17,869 nt of DNA from an uncultured Clostridia bacterium. Its GTDB lineage: Bacteria; Bacillota; Clostridia; Christensenellales; UBA1242. Numbering within the stretch: the stretch's first letter is position 1; every line of letters starts with the position of its first letter. Below are positions 5,727 to 12,513 of this stretch, piece after piece. The stretch is taken from NCBI GenBank assembly GCA_946610655.1, contig CAMOCH010000014.1, forward strand, positions 1 to 17,869. Direction: 5' to 3'. The position numbers and the translations under genes were made by a program. Below the pieces are notes generated by a model that did not search any database, had not been told where the DNA came from, and saw nothing but the letters and a program-made list of their open reading frames with translations.

Positions 5727-6728
5727 ATGGAAAAAATAGATAAGCCAAAACCAATAAGATGGGTAACTTTTATGCTAATTTTTTGCACAATGGCACTTTG
5801 TGGAGTGCTTTTTGGTGGTGGAATATATTCGCTTTATGTTTCTATAGGTTTTAAGTTTCTATCTAATAACACATTTGCAGGAATCAACACAACAAGTTTA
5901 TACACATATTCAAATTCAATCTATGGCACAGGCACTGGCAGAATGGTTGGTCTTATTATCATTTCGATAATCATGCTTGGTCTTGGAATTGGTATGGCTG
6001 TTATATTTTTTAAGCAGTTGCCACTTTTTAAACAAATAAAACTTATTCGAAATTTACCGACAGTAAAATACAAAGAGTTTAAACAGCAGACAAGAAAAGG
6101 TGTTATTATAGTCAGCATAATTGCTTATATTGTGTGTATAGCATTTTCAGTATTTGCAATAATTGTGGCAAGCAGAAGTGGTCTTGCTTATAACTATGTT
6201 TGGGCAGTTATAATTTGGTATTTTTTGGTGCTTTTGCTCTCAATTGTAAGTATGATTATTATGATTGTAAAAATTGTTCAACTTTCAAAAATCAAAAGGC
6301 AAATTATTGATTATGAACTTGATAACAAAAATGAAGTGGATGATTGTGATGCTCAAAATCAAAAAATTGTAGAAGAGGAAGATGTAAAAGAACCTGAAAT
6401 TGCTATTATCCAATGTGATGATTCAGTAAAAAAAGATCCAATTAATCAAGATAAAATTACAGAAATTCAAATTGAAAAAACAGATAAACTGTTTTCTGAT
6501 GGCATTTTTGAACTTGGTGATCAATTACAAAAATTAAGAGAAATGCATATAAGTGGACTTATTGATGCAGAAGAATATGTGCTGATTCGTGAAAAATGGA
6601 TAAATGCTGTTTTAAATGAACCACTTTTTGGCAAAAAATCAAATAGAGTAAAAAAGGCAAAAGTAACTAATAAAACCAATAAAAACTCAGTAATAGATGG
6701 GGCAAGTCATGATGGCTTAATTATTTAA
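5727..6728 (+). CDS. Membrane protein with four helices and C-terminal SHOCT-like domain
   Basis: In this 333-aa protein, hydrophobic segments at about 11-36, 73-95, 124-148 and 158-182 predict two hairpins of membrane helices with a Thr/Ser/Tyr-rich loop (45-70) outside. A charged acidic linker (200-250) follows, then LQKLREMHISGLIDAEEYVLIREKWI (about 267-292), which has the spacing of a SHOCT domain (leucine-rich helix, GLIT/D-xEEY turn, second helix). SHOCT domains are short C-terminal modules often linked to oligomerisation or membrane-associated complexes. The last 40 residues are Lys/Asn-rich. No Shine-Dalgarno sequence precedes the ATG. No specific function is recognised. Confidence 0.8.
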   Translation: MEKIDKPKPIRWVTFMLIFCTMALCGVLFGGGIYSLYVSIGFKFLSNNTFAGINTTSLYTYSNSIYGTGTGRMVGLIIISIIMLGLGIGMAVIFFKQLPLFKQIKLIRNLPTVKYKEFKQQTRKGVIIVSIIAYIVCIAFSVFAIIVASRSGLAYNYVWAVIIWYFLVLLLSIVSMIIMIVKIVQLSKIKRQIIDYELDNKNEVDDCDAQNQKIVEEEDVKEPEIAIIQCDDSVKKDPINQDKITEIQIEKTDKLFSDGIFELGDQLQKLREMHISGLIDAEEYVLIREKWINAVLNEPLFGKKSNRVKKAKVTNKTNKNSVIDGASHDGLII

Positions 6729-6747
6729 TTATATTAATAATATAATT
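6727..6747. repeat. Perfect AT-only palindrome upstream of the tig promoter
   Basis: AATTATATT (6727-6735) and AATATAATT (6739-6747) are exact reverse complements around AAT. It begins in the stop codon of the upstream gene and lies 12 bases before the tig -35. No T-run follows, so it is not a standard terminator. It could be an operator, or chance in AT-rich DNA. Confidence 0.5.
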
Positions 6748-6759
6748 GTCATTGTTTGC

Positions 6760-6788
6760 TTGACAAATTTTCACCTTTGGTTTACTAT
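6760..6788 (+). promoter_or_regulatory. Promoter of the tig-clpP-clpX operon
   Basis: A perfect TTGACA (6760-6765), 17-base spacer, TACTAT (6783-6788). The leader of about 50 nt contains a small GACTA/TAGTC hairpin (6804-6808/6812-6816), then AAGGAG (6833-6838). No CtsR-type heptad tandem repeat or CIRCE element is visible. Confidence 0.65.
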
Positions 6789-6844
6789 ATTGGCAATTGC
6801 GACGACTATATTAGTCATAAATTTAGGGCAAGAAGGAGAAATAT

Positions 6845-8131
6845 ATGAAATACACCGTTGGTGAAAAAAAAGATGGTAAAATTGTTGTAACATTCAATCT
6901 TACAACAGAAGAATGGGAAACAGAAGTTGAAAAAGCTTATCAAAAGAATAAGGGCAAATATAAAATGCAAGGTTTCCGTCAAGGAAAAGTTCCAAGAAAA
7001 GTTTTGGAACAAACATATGGTGAATATATGTTTTATGAAGATGCATTTAACGATGCATGTCCAAGAATATATTCTGAAATGCTAGAAAAGGAACCACAAA
7101 TTTTCCCTGTTTCTTATCCAGATATTGATATTAAAGAATTCACAGAAAAGGGCGTTACTTTTACTGCAACAGTAACAGTTCTTCCAGAAGTTACTCTTGG
7201 AGACTACAAAAATATTAAAGTTGAAAAGAAAGCAATAAAAGTTACAGAAGCAGAAATTAAAAGAGATCTTGAAGCAATGCAAGCAAAACAAGCAAGATAT
7301 GAAGAAGTAACTTCGCGCGCTGCAAAACTTGGAGACCTTGTTAACCTTGATTATAGCGGCAGTGTTGACGGCAAAGTGTTTGCTGGTGGTACAGCACAAA
7401 ATCAAGAATTAGAGCTTGGTTCACACACATTTATTGATGGTTTTGAAGACCAAATGGTTGGAATGAAGATTGGTGAAGAAAAAGACTTAAATGTTAAGTT
7501 CCCAGATGCATACCACGCACAAGAACTTGCAGGAAAACCAGCAGTATTCCATGTTAAACTTTTGGGAATTCGTGAAAAACATCTTCCAACAATCGATGAT
7601 GCTTTTGCAAGTGATGTAAGTGAATTTAATACTCTTGATGAACTTAAAGAAGACATCAAGAAAAATATTAAACACAGCAAAGAACACGAAGAAGAACACA
7701 GAATTGAAGATGAACTTGTTGACAAAATTGTTGCAAACGCAACAGTTGATGTTCCAGAAGCAATGGTTAACACTCAACTTGACGCTTTTGTTGATGACAT
7801 TCGTTCAAGACTTGCATATCAAGGACTTCGTTTTGAAGATTACTTAAACTATATGCAAACAACAGAAGAAGCATATCGCAAGACTCGTTACGAAGAAGCT
7901 AAAAATGCAGTAAAAACAAGTCTTGTTCTTCAAGAAATTGTTAAAGCTGAAAAAATTGTTGCAACTAAAGAAGAAATTGATGAAAAAATTGAACAAATTG
8001 CAAAACATATGGGCAAAAAGGCAAGTGAAATTAAAAAGACAATGAACGCAAACCAAAAGGCAACAATCGAAAATAATATTGTTAGTGAAAAAGTTATAAA
8101 CAGACTTAAAGAAATCAATAATATTAAGTAA
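6845..8131 (+). CDS. tig: Trigger factor (ribosome-associated chaperone, peptidyl-prolyl isomerase)
   Basis: The 428-aa length and domain order are normal. The N-terminal ribosome-binding domain carries the signature GFRQGKVP (43-50), which docks on ribosomal protein L23 at the tunnel exit. An FKBP-type PPIase domain follows (about 150-245: GDLVNLDYSGSVDGKVF ... LELGSHTFIDGFEDQMVGM), then a helical C-terminal chaperone domain (about 260-428) rich in Glu and Lys. It shields nascent chains co-translationally. It heads an operon with clpP and clpX, linking folding to degradation, as in many bacteria. AAGGAG lies 6 bases before the ATG. Confidence 0.97.
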   Translation: MKYTVGEKKDGKIVVTFNLTTEEWETEVEKAYQKNKGKYKMQGFRQGKVPRKVLEQTYGEYMFYEDAFNDACPRIYSEMLEKEPQIFPVSYPDIDIKEFTEKGVTFTATVTVLPEVTLGDYKNIKVEKKAIKVTEAEIKRDLEAMQAKQARYEEVTSRAAKLGDLVNLDYSGSVDGKVFAGGTAQNQELELGSHTFIDGFEDQMVGMKIGEEKDLNVKFPDAYHAQELAGKPAVFHVKLLGIREKHLPTIDDAFASDVSEFNTLDELKEDIKKNIKHSKEHEEEHRIEDELVDKIVANATVDVPEAMVNTQLDAFVDDIRSRLAYQGLRFEDYLNYMQTTEEAYRKTRYEEAKNAVKTSLVLQEIVKAEKIVATKEEIDEKIEQIAKHMGKKASEIKKTMNANQKATIENNIVSEKVINRLKEINNIK

Positions 8132-8142
8132 ACACAAAAGAA

Positions 8143-8165
8143 AGCACACAAAAATTTTGTGTGCT
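8143..8165 (+). other. Hairpin in the tig-clpP gap
   Basis: AGCACACAA pairs with TTGTGTGCT (8143-8151/8157-8165). The next bases are AAATTTATC, not a U-run, so it is at best a weak terminator; a processing site or 3'-end stabiliser is equally possible. It lies 11-33 bases after the tig stop and ahead of the clpP ribosome site. Confidence 0.5.
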
Positions 8166-8188
8166 AAATTTATCAAAAGGAGATAATT

Positions 8189-8779
8189 ATGGAAAAAAAT
8201 ATATCAATGCCATATGTTGTTGAACAAACAAATCGTGGTGAGAGAACATATGATATTTATAGCCGTCTTCTTGAAGACAGAATAATTTTTGTTTCTGGAG
8301 AAATTGAAAGCACAATGGCAAACACCATTATTGCACAACTTATATATCTTGAATCAAAAGACCCAGATAAGGATATAATGATGTATATAAATAGCCCTGG
8401 TGGAGAAATAACGTCAGGTCTTGCTATTCTTGACACAATGAACTATATTAAGTGCGATGTTCACACTGTTTGTGTTGGTATGGCTGCTAGCATGGCATCA
8501 GTTCTTCTTGCTTGTGGAACAAAAGGCAAAAGATCAGCACTTCCAAATGCAGAGGTTATGATTCATCAACCAATTGGTGGAGCAGAAGGACAGGCAAGTG
8601 ATATTAAAATTGCTGCTGAGCATATTTTGAAAACAAAAAAGAAAATGAACAAAATTCTTGCAGATGCAACTGGTCAATCTATTGAACAAATTGAAAAAGA
8701 TACTGATAGAGATAACTTTCTTTCTGCAGAAGAAGCACAAAAATATGGATTAATTGATAACATTTATACAAAAAGATAG
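8189..8779 (+). CDS. clpP: ATP-dependent Clp protease proteolytic subunit
   Basis: A 196-aa serine peptidase that forms the double-heptamer chamber. The triad is complete: Ser101 in GMAASMAS, His126 in MIHQP, Asp175 in DTDRDNF. MYINSPGG (65-72) forms the oxyanion and substrate strand. The N-terminal MPYVVEQT...ERTYDIYSRLL is the usual axial-loop and handle entry. AAAGGAGA lies 6 bases before the ATG. The next gene, clpX, starts 8 bases after the stop with its AGGAG overlapping the clpP end, so partner subunits are made together. Confidence 0.98.
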   Translation: MEKNISMPYVVEQTNRGERTYDIYSRLLEDRIIFVSGEIESTMANTIIAQLIYLESKDPDKDIMMYINSPGGEITSGLAILDTMNYIKCDVHTVCVGMAASMASVLLACGTKGKRSALPNAEVMIHQPIGGAEGQASDIKIAAEHILKTKKKMNKILADATGQSIEQIEKDTDRDNFLSAEEAQKYGLIDNIYTKR

Positions 8780-8787
8780 GAGATTTT

Positions 8788-10029
8788 ATGGCTGAAAATA
8801 ATGATGTATGTGCATTTTGTGGCAGAACAAGAGAAGAAGTAGGTCAATTTATAGAAAATCCAAATGGCTCAATTTTTATATGCGAAGATTGTATTAAAAT
8901 TTGTGATGAAATTTTGGATGAACAAGAAAGAAAATCTAAAAAGTTTGAAAAATTAAAACTTCCAAAACCTGCAGAAATCAAGGCAAAACTTGATAATTAT
9001 ATTATTGGTCAAGACAAAGCAAAACAGGTTCTTTCTGTAAGCGTTTATAACCATTATAAAAGAATTAACTATATGGCAGAAAATGCTGATAAAGATGCGG
9101 GTGATGTTGAACTTGAAAAGAGCAATGTTTTGATGCTTGGTCCAACAGGAAGTGGTAAAACACTTCTTGCAAAAACTCTTGCAAAAATTTTGGACGTTCC
9201 TTTTGCAACAAGTGATGCAACAACAATAACCGAAGCAGGTTATGTTGGTGATGATGTTGAAAACATTTTGCTCAATTTAATTCAAAATGCTAACTATGAT
9301 ATTGCTCGTGCGCAACGTGGTATTGTTTATATTGATGAAATAGACAAAATTGCAAGAAAAAGCATGGAAAACAGTTCAATAACTCGTGATGTTTCTGGCG
9401 AAGGTGTGCAACAATCACTTTTAAAAATTATGGAAGGCACAATTTCAAATGTTCCTCCACAAGGTGGCAGAAAATATCCAGGACAAGAGTGTATTAAAAT
9501 TGACACAACAAACATTTTATTTATTTGTGGTGGAGCTTTTGTTGGACTTGATAAAATTATTAAAAAAGATAATAAAAAAAGAAGTCTTGGATTTGGAACT
9601 GATTTATTTGAAAAGCCAAAGATTTCCAGTGATATTAAACCAGACCACTTGATTAAATATGGTTTAATTCCTGAATTTGTTGGAAGAGTGCCAATTATTG
9701 TTGCTCTTAAAGAACTTGATGAAGATGCTCTTTGCAAAATTTTAACTGAGCCAAAAAATGCTCTTATTAAGCAGTATAAAAAAATGTTGTTGCTCGATGG
9801 AATAAAACTTGAATTTAGTAAAGCAGCAATAAGTTACTTTGCAAAAAAGGCAATTGAACTTAAAACTGGGGCAAGGGGACTTAGAAATATTATTGAAGAA
9901 GTTATGCTTCCAATAATGTATGATTCACCAAACGATGATAGCATTAATAAGATTGTTATTGACTGCAAAGATAACAAAATTGACACAACAATTTTGAAAA
10001 ATAAAAAAGAAGAGAAGAAAACAGCATAA
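8788..10029 (+). CDS. clpX: ATP-dependent Clp protease ATP-binding subunit ClpX
   Basis: The 413-aa unfoldase has all expected parts. The N-terminal zinc domain has Cys8, Cys11, Cys32 and Cys35. Walker A is GPTGSGKT (118-125), pore loop GYVG (151-154), Walker B VYIDEIDK (180-187), and sensor II GARGLR (361-366). The ClpP-docking tripeptide is LGF (267-269), a common variant of IGF. The substrate-gripping RKH loop reads RKY (228-230), a small departure. It recognises, unfolds and feeds tagged proteins into ClpP. The last gene of the operon; a strong terminator follows. No lon gene lies between clpX and engB, unlike Bacillus. Confidence 0.98.
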   Translation: MAENNDVCAFCGRTREEVGQFIENPNGSIFICEDCIKICDEILDEQERKSKKFEKLKLPKPAEIKAKLDNYIIGQDKAKQVLSVSVYNHYKRINYMAENADKDAGDVELEKSNVLMLGPTGSGKTLLAKTLAKILDVPFATSDATTITEAGYVGDDVENILLNLIQNANYDIARAQRGIVYIDEIDKIARKSMENSSITRDVSGEGVQQSLLKIMEGTISNVPPQGGRKYPGQECIKIDTTNILFICGGAFVGLDKIIKKDNKKRSLGFGTDLFEKPKISSDIKPDHLIKYGLIPEFVGRVPIIVALKELDEDALCKILTEPKNALIKQYKKMLLLDGIKLEFSKAAISYFAKKAIELKTGARGLRNIIEEVMLPIMYDSPNDDSINKIVIDCKDNKIDTTILKNKKEEKKTA

Positions 10030-10050
10030 GCCGTTTTTGTTAGATATTTC

Positions 10051-10084
10051 GGGGTGTTATGTGAGACATAGCATCCCATTTTTT
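10051..10084 (+). terminator. Terminator of the tig-clpP-clpX operon
   Basis: An 11-bp stem (10051-10061/10067-10077, two G-U pairs) with loop TGAGA is followed by T6 (10079-10084). The core resembles the terminator at 5628-5652. Confidence 0.9.
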
Positions 10085-10103
10085 ATGATTTATAATATTT
10101 TTA

Positions 10104-10132
10104 TTGATTTTTATTTTGTGTTTTGATAAAAT
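10104..10132 (+). promoter_or_regulatory. Promoter of engB, with start predicted at the ATG
   Basis: TTGATT (10104-10109), 17-base spacer, TAAAAT (10127-10132) with an upstream TGA (extended -10). The expected start, 6-7 bases on, falls at 10138-10139, the A of the engB ATG. No Shine-Dalgarno sequence is present. Confidence 0.65.
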
Positions 10133-10138
10133 AAAAAT

Positions 10139-10774
10139 ATGGTAAATGTTAAGGAAGCAAAGTTTATATCTTCAAGAGCAGATGCAGCAGCATATGAAAG
10201 TTTTTCTTTGCCAGAAATTGCAGTTGTTGGCAGAAGTAATGTTGGAAAATCAAGTTTTATAAATATGCTTGCAAACAACAAAAAACTTGCAAAAACAAGC
10301 AGCACCCCAGGAAGAACAAGACTTGTGAACTTTTTTAAATTTACAGTTGCTGAAAATAACAACAATAATAATAGTTTTATGCTCGTTGATTTGCCGGGAT
10401 ACGGCTATGCAAAGGCAGCACATGATGAACAAAATCGTTGGAAAAGTATGATTGAAGGCTATTTTGAAAAAACAAAAGATTTAAAATCGGTTGTTTTGCT
10501 TGTGGATATTCGTCATGAACCAACCATAAAAGATTTGCAAATGTTTGATTATCTTTTTAGATGCAATATTGCAACAACTGTTGTGGCAACAAAAGCTGAT
10601 AAGCTTTCTAAATCACAAATCAATAAGAGTAAAATTGAAATTGCAAAAGCATTTAAAATTGGAATAAATAATGTGTTTGTTTGCAGCAGTGAAACAAGGG
10701 TTGGCAAAGAGCAAATTCTTGAAAGAATGATGCAATTTGTTGAAGGAGGTGCCAATGAAAATTTGGGCGATTAG
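10139..10774 (+). CDS. engB: Ribosome-biogenesis GTPase EngB (YsxC/YihA)
   Basis: A 211-aa GTPase needed for late large-subunit (50S) assembly. G1 GRSNVGKSS (31-39), G2 TPGRT (57-61), G3 DLPGYGYA (85-92), G4 TKAD (152-155) and G5 SSET (184-187) are all present. The N-terminus (MVNVKEAKFISS) aligns with normal family starts, so ATG 10139 is credible despite the absence of a ribosome site. A run of six Asn (74-79), encoded by AAT/AAC triplets at 10358-10375, interrupts a surface loop and looks like triplet expansion. The 3' end overlaps the next gene by 20 bases. Confidence 0.96.
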   Translation: MVNVKEAKFISSRADAAAYESFSLPEIAVVGRSNVGKSSFINMLANNKKLAKTSSTPGRTRLVNFFKFTVAENNNNNNSFMLVDLPGYGYAKAAHDEQNRWKSMIEGYFEKTKDLKSVVLLVDIRHEPTIKDLQMFDYLFRCNIATTVVATKADKLSKSQINKSKIEIAKAFKIGINNVFVCSSETRVGKEQILERMMQFVEGGANENLGD

Positions 10775-11459
10775 TGATTTGCACTTGAGCACTTCTTGTG
10801 ATAAACCTATGGATGTTTTTGGTGGTGCATGGGAAGGATACACCGAAAAAATTGCAGAAAATTGGAAACGCTTGGTTGCAAAAGATGACTATGTTTTGCT
10901 TGGTGGAGACATAAGCTGGGCAATGCAACTTGAAGAAGCAGTTTCTGACTTAAATTGGATAGATATTCTTCCTGGCAAAAAAATTATGATTAAGGGTAAT
11001 CATGAGTATTGGTGGAAGAGTATTTCAAAAGTTAGAAATATTTTGCCAAAAAGTATTCAAGCAATTCAAAATGACAGCATAAGAATTGGGAATATTTTAA
11101 TTTGTGGAACAAGGGGTTGGACTGTGCCAGAACATGGGAAAACTCTTGATAAAGATGATGAAAAATTGTATAAAAGAGAAGTTGAAAGGCTTAAACTTAC
11201 TTTAAATGACATGCAAAAAACAAGACAGCCAGAAGATTATGTTATTGCAATGATTCATTATCCACCATATAACATGATGAAAGAAGATAGTGAGTTTACA
11301 AAACTTTTTGAAGAATATCATGTTGATAAAGTTATTTTTGGGCATCTTCATGGCAAACTTGTTAATATGGACAAAGTGTATGTTAAAAATGGTATAACAT
11401 ATTATTTTACGGCAACCGATCACATAGACAACACACCGGTGCTTGTTTATAGTGATTAA
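10755..11459 (+). CDS. Calcineurin-like metallophosphoesterase (COG1768-like)
   Basis: The 234-aa protein has the full two-metal motif set: DLH (8-10), GGD (50-52), GNHEYWW (81-87), IHYPP (167-171) and GHLHG (196-200). It is therefore a metal-dependent phosphohydrolase; the substrate cannot be read from sequence. The GGDISW and NHEYWW variants resemble the COG1768 group of predicted phosphohydrolases. ATG 10755 is chosen because AAGGAGG (10743-10749) sits 5 bases upstream; an in-frame TTG at 10737 would place the ribosome site inside the gene. It overlaps engB by 20 bases, so it depends on the engB transcript. Confidence 0.92.
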   Translation: MKIWAISDLHLSTSCDKPMDVFGGAWEGYTEKIAENWKRLVAKDDYVLLGGDISWAMQLEEAVSDLNWIDILPGKKIMIKGNHEYWWKSISKVRNILPKSIQAIQNDSIRIGNILICGTRGWTVPEHGKTLDKDDEKLYKREVERLKLTLNDMQKTRQPEDYVIAMIHYPPYNMMKEDSEFTKLFEEYHVDKVIFGHLHGKLVNMDKVYVKNGITYYFTATDHIDNTPVLVYSD

Positions 11460-11500
11460 TATAATTTATATATTAAATATTATAAATTTAAAAGACCTTA

Positions 11501-11528
11501 TTGACAATATTTTTAATTATGTTATAAT
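11501..11528 (+). promoter_or_regulatory. Near-consensus promoter of the hypothetical gene, with tandem repeat at +1
   Basis: A perfect TTGACA (11501-11506), 16-base spacer and perfect TATAAT (11523-11528), with a TGT extended -10, make it among the strongest promoters in the window. TGTTACAATAT occurs twice in tandem from the predicted +1 (11535-11545 and 11548-11558, 13-bp period). Confidence 0.88.
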
Positions 11529-11572
11529 TTTGCTTGTTACAATATGGTGTTACAATATAGGAGAATATAATA

Positions 11573-12247
11573 ATGGCAGAAAACATTAAAAAATTGGAAG
11601 ATACAGATTTGTTTAAAGTGATTTCTTCAGACAAACAAGATGGTTATGTTGTTAAAATGAAAGATGGCAGTGGCCTTGCTTTTGCAGATAAAAATGGAAA
11701 AGTTGGCAAAAACAGATATGCATCAGTTTCTATAATCAGAAGAAACACAAGAAATTTGTTTGAAAAAATTAGATTTGGATTTAAAAATGACATTGTTCTT
11801 TATTCAGTTAGAAGAATTGATGGAAAAGGCACTGCAAGAATCACAAGAAGTGGCAGCGTTATTGAAAAAAGAGGACAATACTGCTTGTGGACACCAAAAA
11901 CAATAGAAAATTTAAAAACTGGTGACTACAAAGAAGCATACATGATGCAAACTCTTGAAAATGAAGTAAATGAGCAACTTAAAAGTGAAGCAAAAAAGTA
12001 TAATAGAGAAAACAAAGAAATTTTTGCACATAAGATTAAATTAACACTTAAAGCTCTCAAAGACTTTAAAGAAAAAGTTGAAAGAGATAAAATTTCATAT
12101 AATATTATTAATTCATCTATTGAAAATATTAAAGACAAAGAACAAAATATAAATGACGCTAATGCTAAAAGATATGCAGAAATGTCAAAAACTTATGCAG
12201 AAACTTCAAATCAAACAGATAATTGTTTTGAACCATCAAATGAATAA
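11573..12247 (+). CDS. Hypothetical protein, Lys/Asn-rich, no recognised family
   Basis: I do not recognise this 224-aa protein. Residues 1-120 look globular and basic, with alternating strand-like stretches (YVVKMKDGSGLAFADKNGKVG; NDIVLYSVRRIDGKGTARITRSG). Residues 125-200 are highly charged and helical (coiled-coil-like: NEVNEQLKSEAKKYNRENKE), and the tail is polar. There is no signal peptide or membrane segment, so it is probably cytoplasmic. No catalytic motif is apparent; the basic N-terminal half could bind nucleic acid (inference). ATAGGAG at 11559-11565 supports the ATG. A near-consensus promoter and a dedicated terminator suggest a single-gene, well-expressed unit. Confidence 0.85.
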   Translation: MAENIKKLEDTDLFKVISSDKQDGYVVKMKDGSGLAFADKNGKVGKNRYASVSIIRRNTRNLFEKIRFGFKNDIVLYSVRRIDGKGTARITRSGSVIEKRGQYCLWTPKTIENLKTGDYKEAYMMQTLENEVNEQLKSEAKKYNRENKEIFAHKIKLTLKALKDFKEKVERDKISYNIINSSIENIKDKEQNINDANAKRYAEMSKTYAETSNQTDNCFEPSNE

Positions 12248-12266
12248 TTTTTAATATAATTAAAGG

Positions 12267-12291
12267 GTAGGACGAAAGTTCTACTTTTTTT
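12267..12291 (+). terminator. Terminator of the hypothetical gene
   Basis: GTAGGAC (12267-12273) pairs with GTTCTAC (12278-12284, one G-U) around a GAAA tetraloop, followed by seven T. Confidence 0.9.
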
Positions 12292-12322
12292 ATTGCTCAT
12301 TTTTTGTTAATAAATAAGTGTT

Positions 12323-12351
12323 TTGTTTTTTTAGAACATATGATTTATAAA
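12323..12351 (+). promoter_or_regulatory. Weak upstream promoter P1 of the dcw cluster
   Basis: TTGTTT (12323-12328), 17-base spacer, TATAAA (12346-12351). The predicted start is near 12358, inside the LexA-type box. The -35 matches only three of six bases. Confidence 0.4.
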
Positions 12352-12371
12352 ATTATAGAACAAGCGTTCTA
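12334..12371. promoter_or_regulatory. LexA (SOS) box, with a second degenerate half-box
   Basis: GAACAAGCGTTC (12358-12369) fits the Gram-positive LexA core GAAC-R-N-R-Y-GTTC exactly, and the palindrome extends to six-base arms (TAGAAC/GTTCTA, 12356-12371). Upstream, GAACATATGATT (12334-12345) keeps a perfect left half of the Bacillus box (GAACATATG) but not the right half. The sites overlap the spacer and the predicted start of P1. No gene other than the dcw cluster lies downstream. Confidence 0.6.
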
Positions 12372-12433
12372 AAAATGTAAAAATCAATAAAAAAAGATAA
12401 AAATTTTTGCAAAATTATTAAATTTTTTGTAAA

Positions 12434-12450
12434 AAAGTGGTCAAAAGTGG
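12434..12450 (+). promoter_or_regulatory. Two MraZ-type boxes (AAAGTGG, 10-bp period)
   Basis: AAAGTGG occurs at 12434-12440 and 12444-12450, one helical turn apart, directly against the -35 of the mraZ promoter. MraZ of Mollicutes is known to bind AAAGTG(T/G)N3 repeats ahead of mraZ; the spacing and sequence here agree with that. Confidence 0.75.
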
Positions 12451-12479
12451 TTGATTTTGAAAAATTTATTTTTTATAAT
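12451..12479 (+). promoter_or_regulatory. Main promoter of the dcw cluster (P2)
   Basis: TTGATT (12451-12456), 17-base spacer, perfect TATAAT (12474-12479). The predicted start near 12486 gives a leader of about 28 nt with AAGGAGGTG (12499-12505 core). Confidence 0.85.
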
Positions 12480-12513
12480 ATTAGTACACAAAGAAAAAAG
12501 GAGGTGTCTCCAC

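Noticed and set aside
11463..11488. AT-rich inverted repeat after the metallophosphoesterase as a terminator
   Set aside because: AATTTATA/TATAAATT has no G-C pair and no following T-run; likely chance in AT-rich DNA.
12451..12513. N-terminal extension of MraZ by 21 residues
   Set aside because: It would cover the -35 and -10, lacks a ribosome site, and exceeds family length; AAGGAGG fixes ATG 12514.
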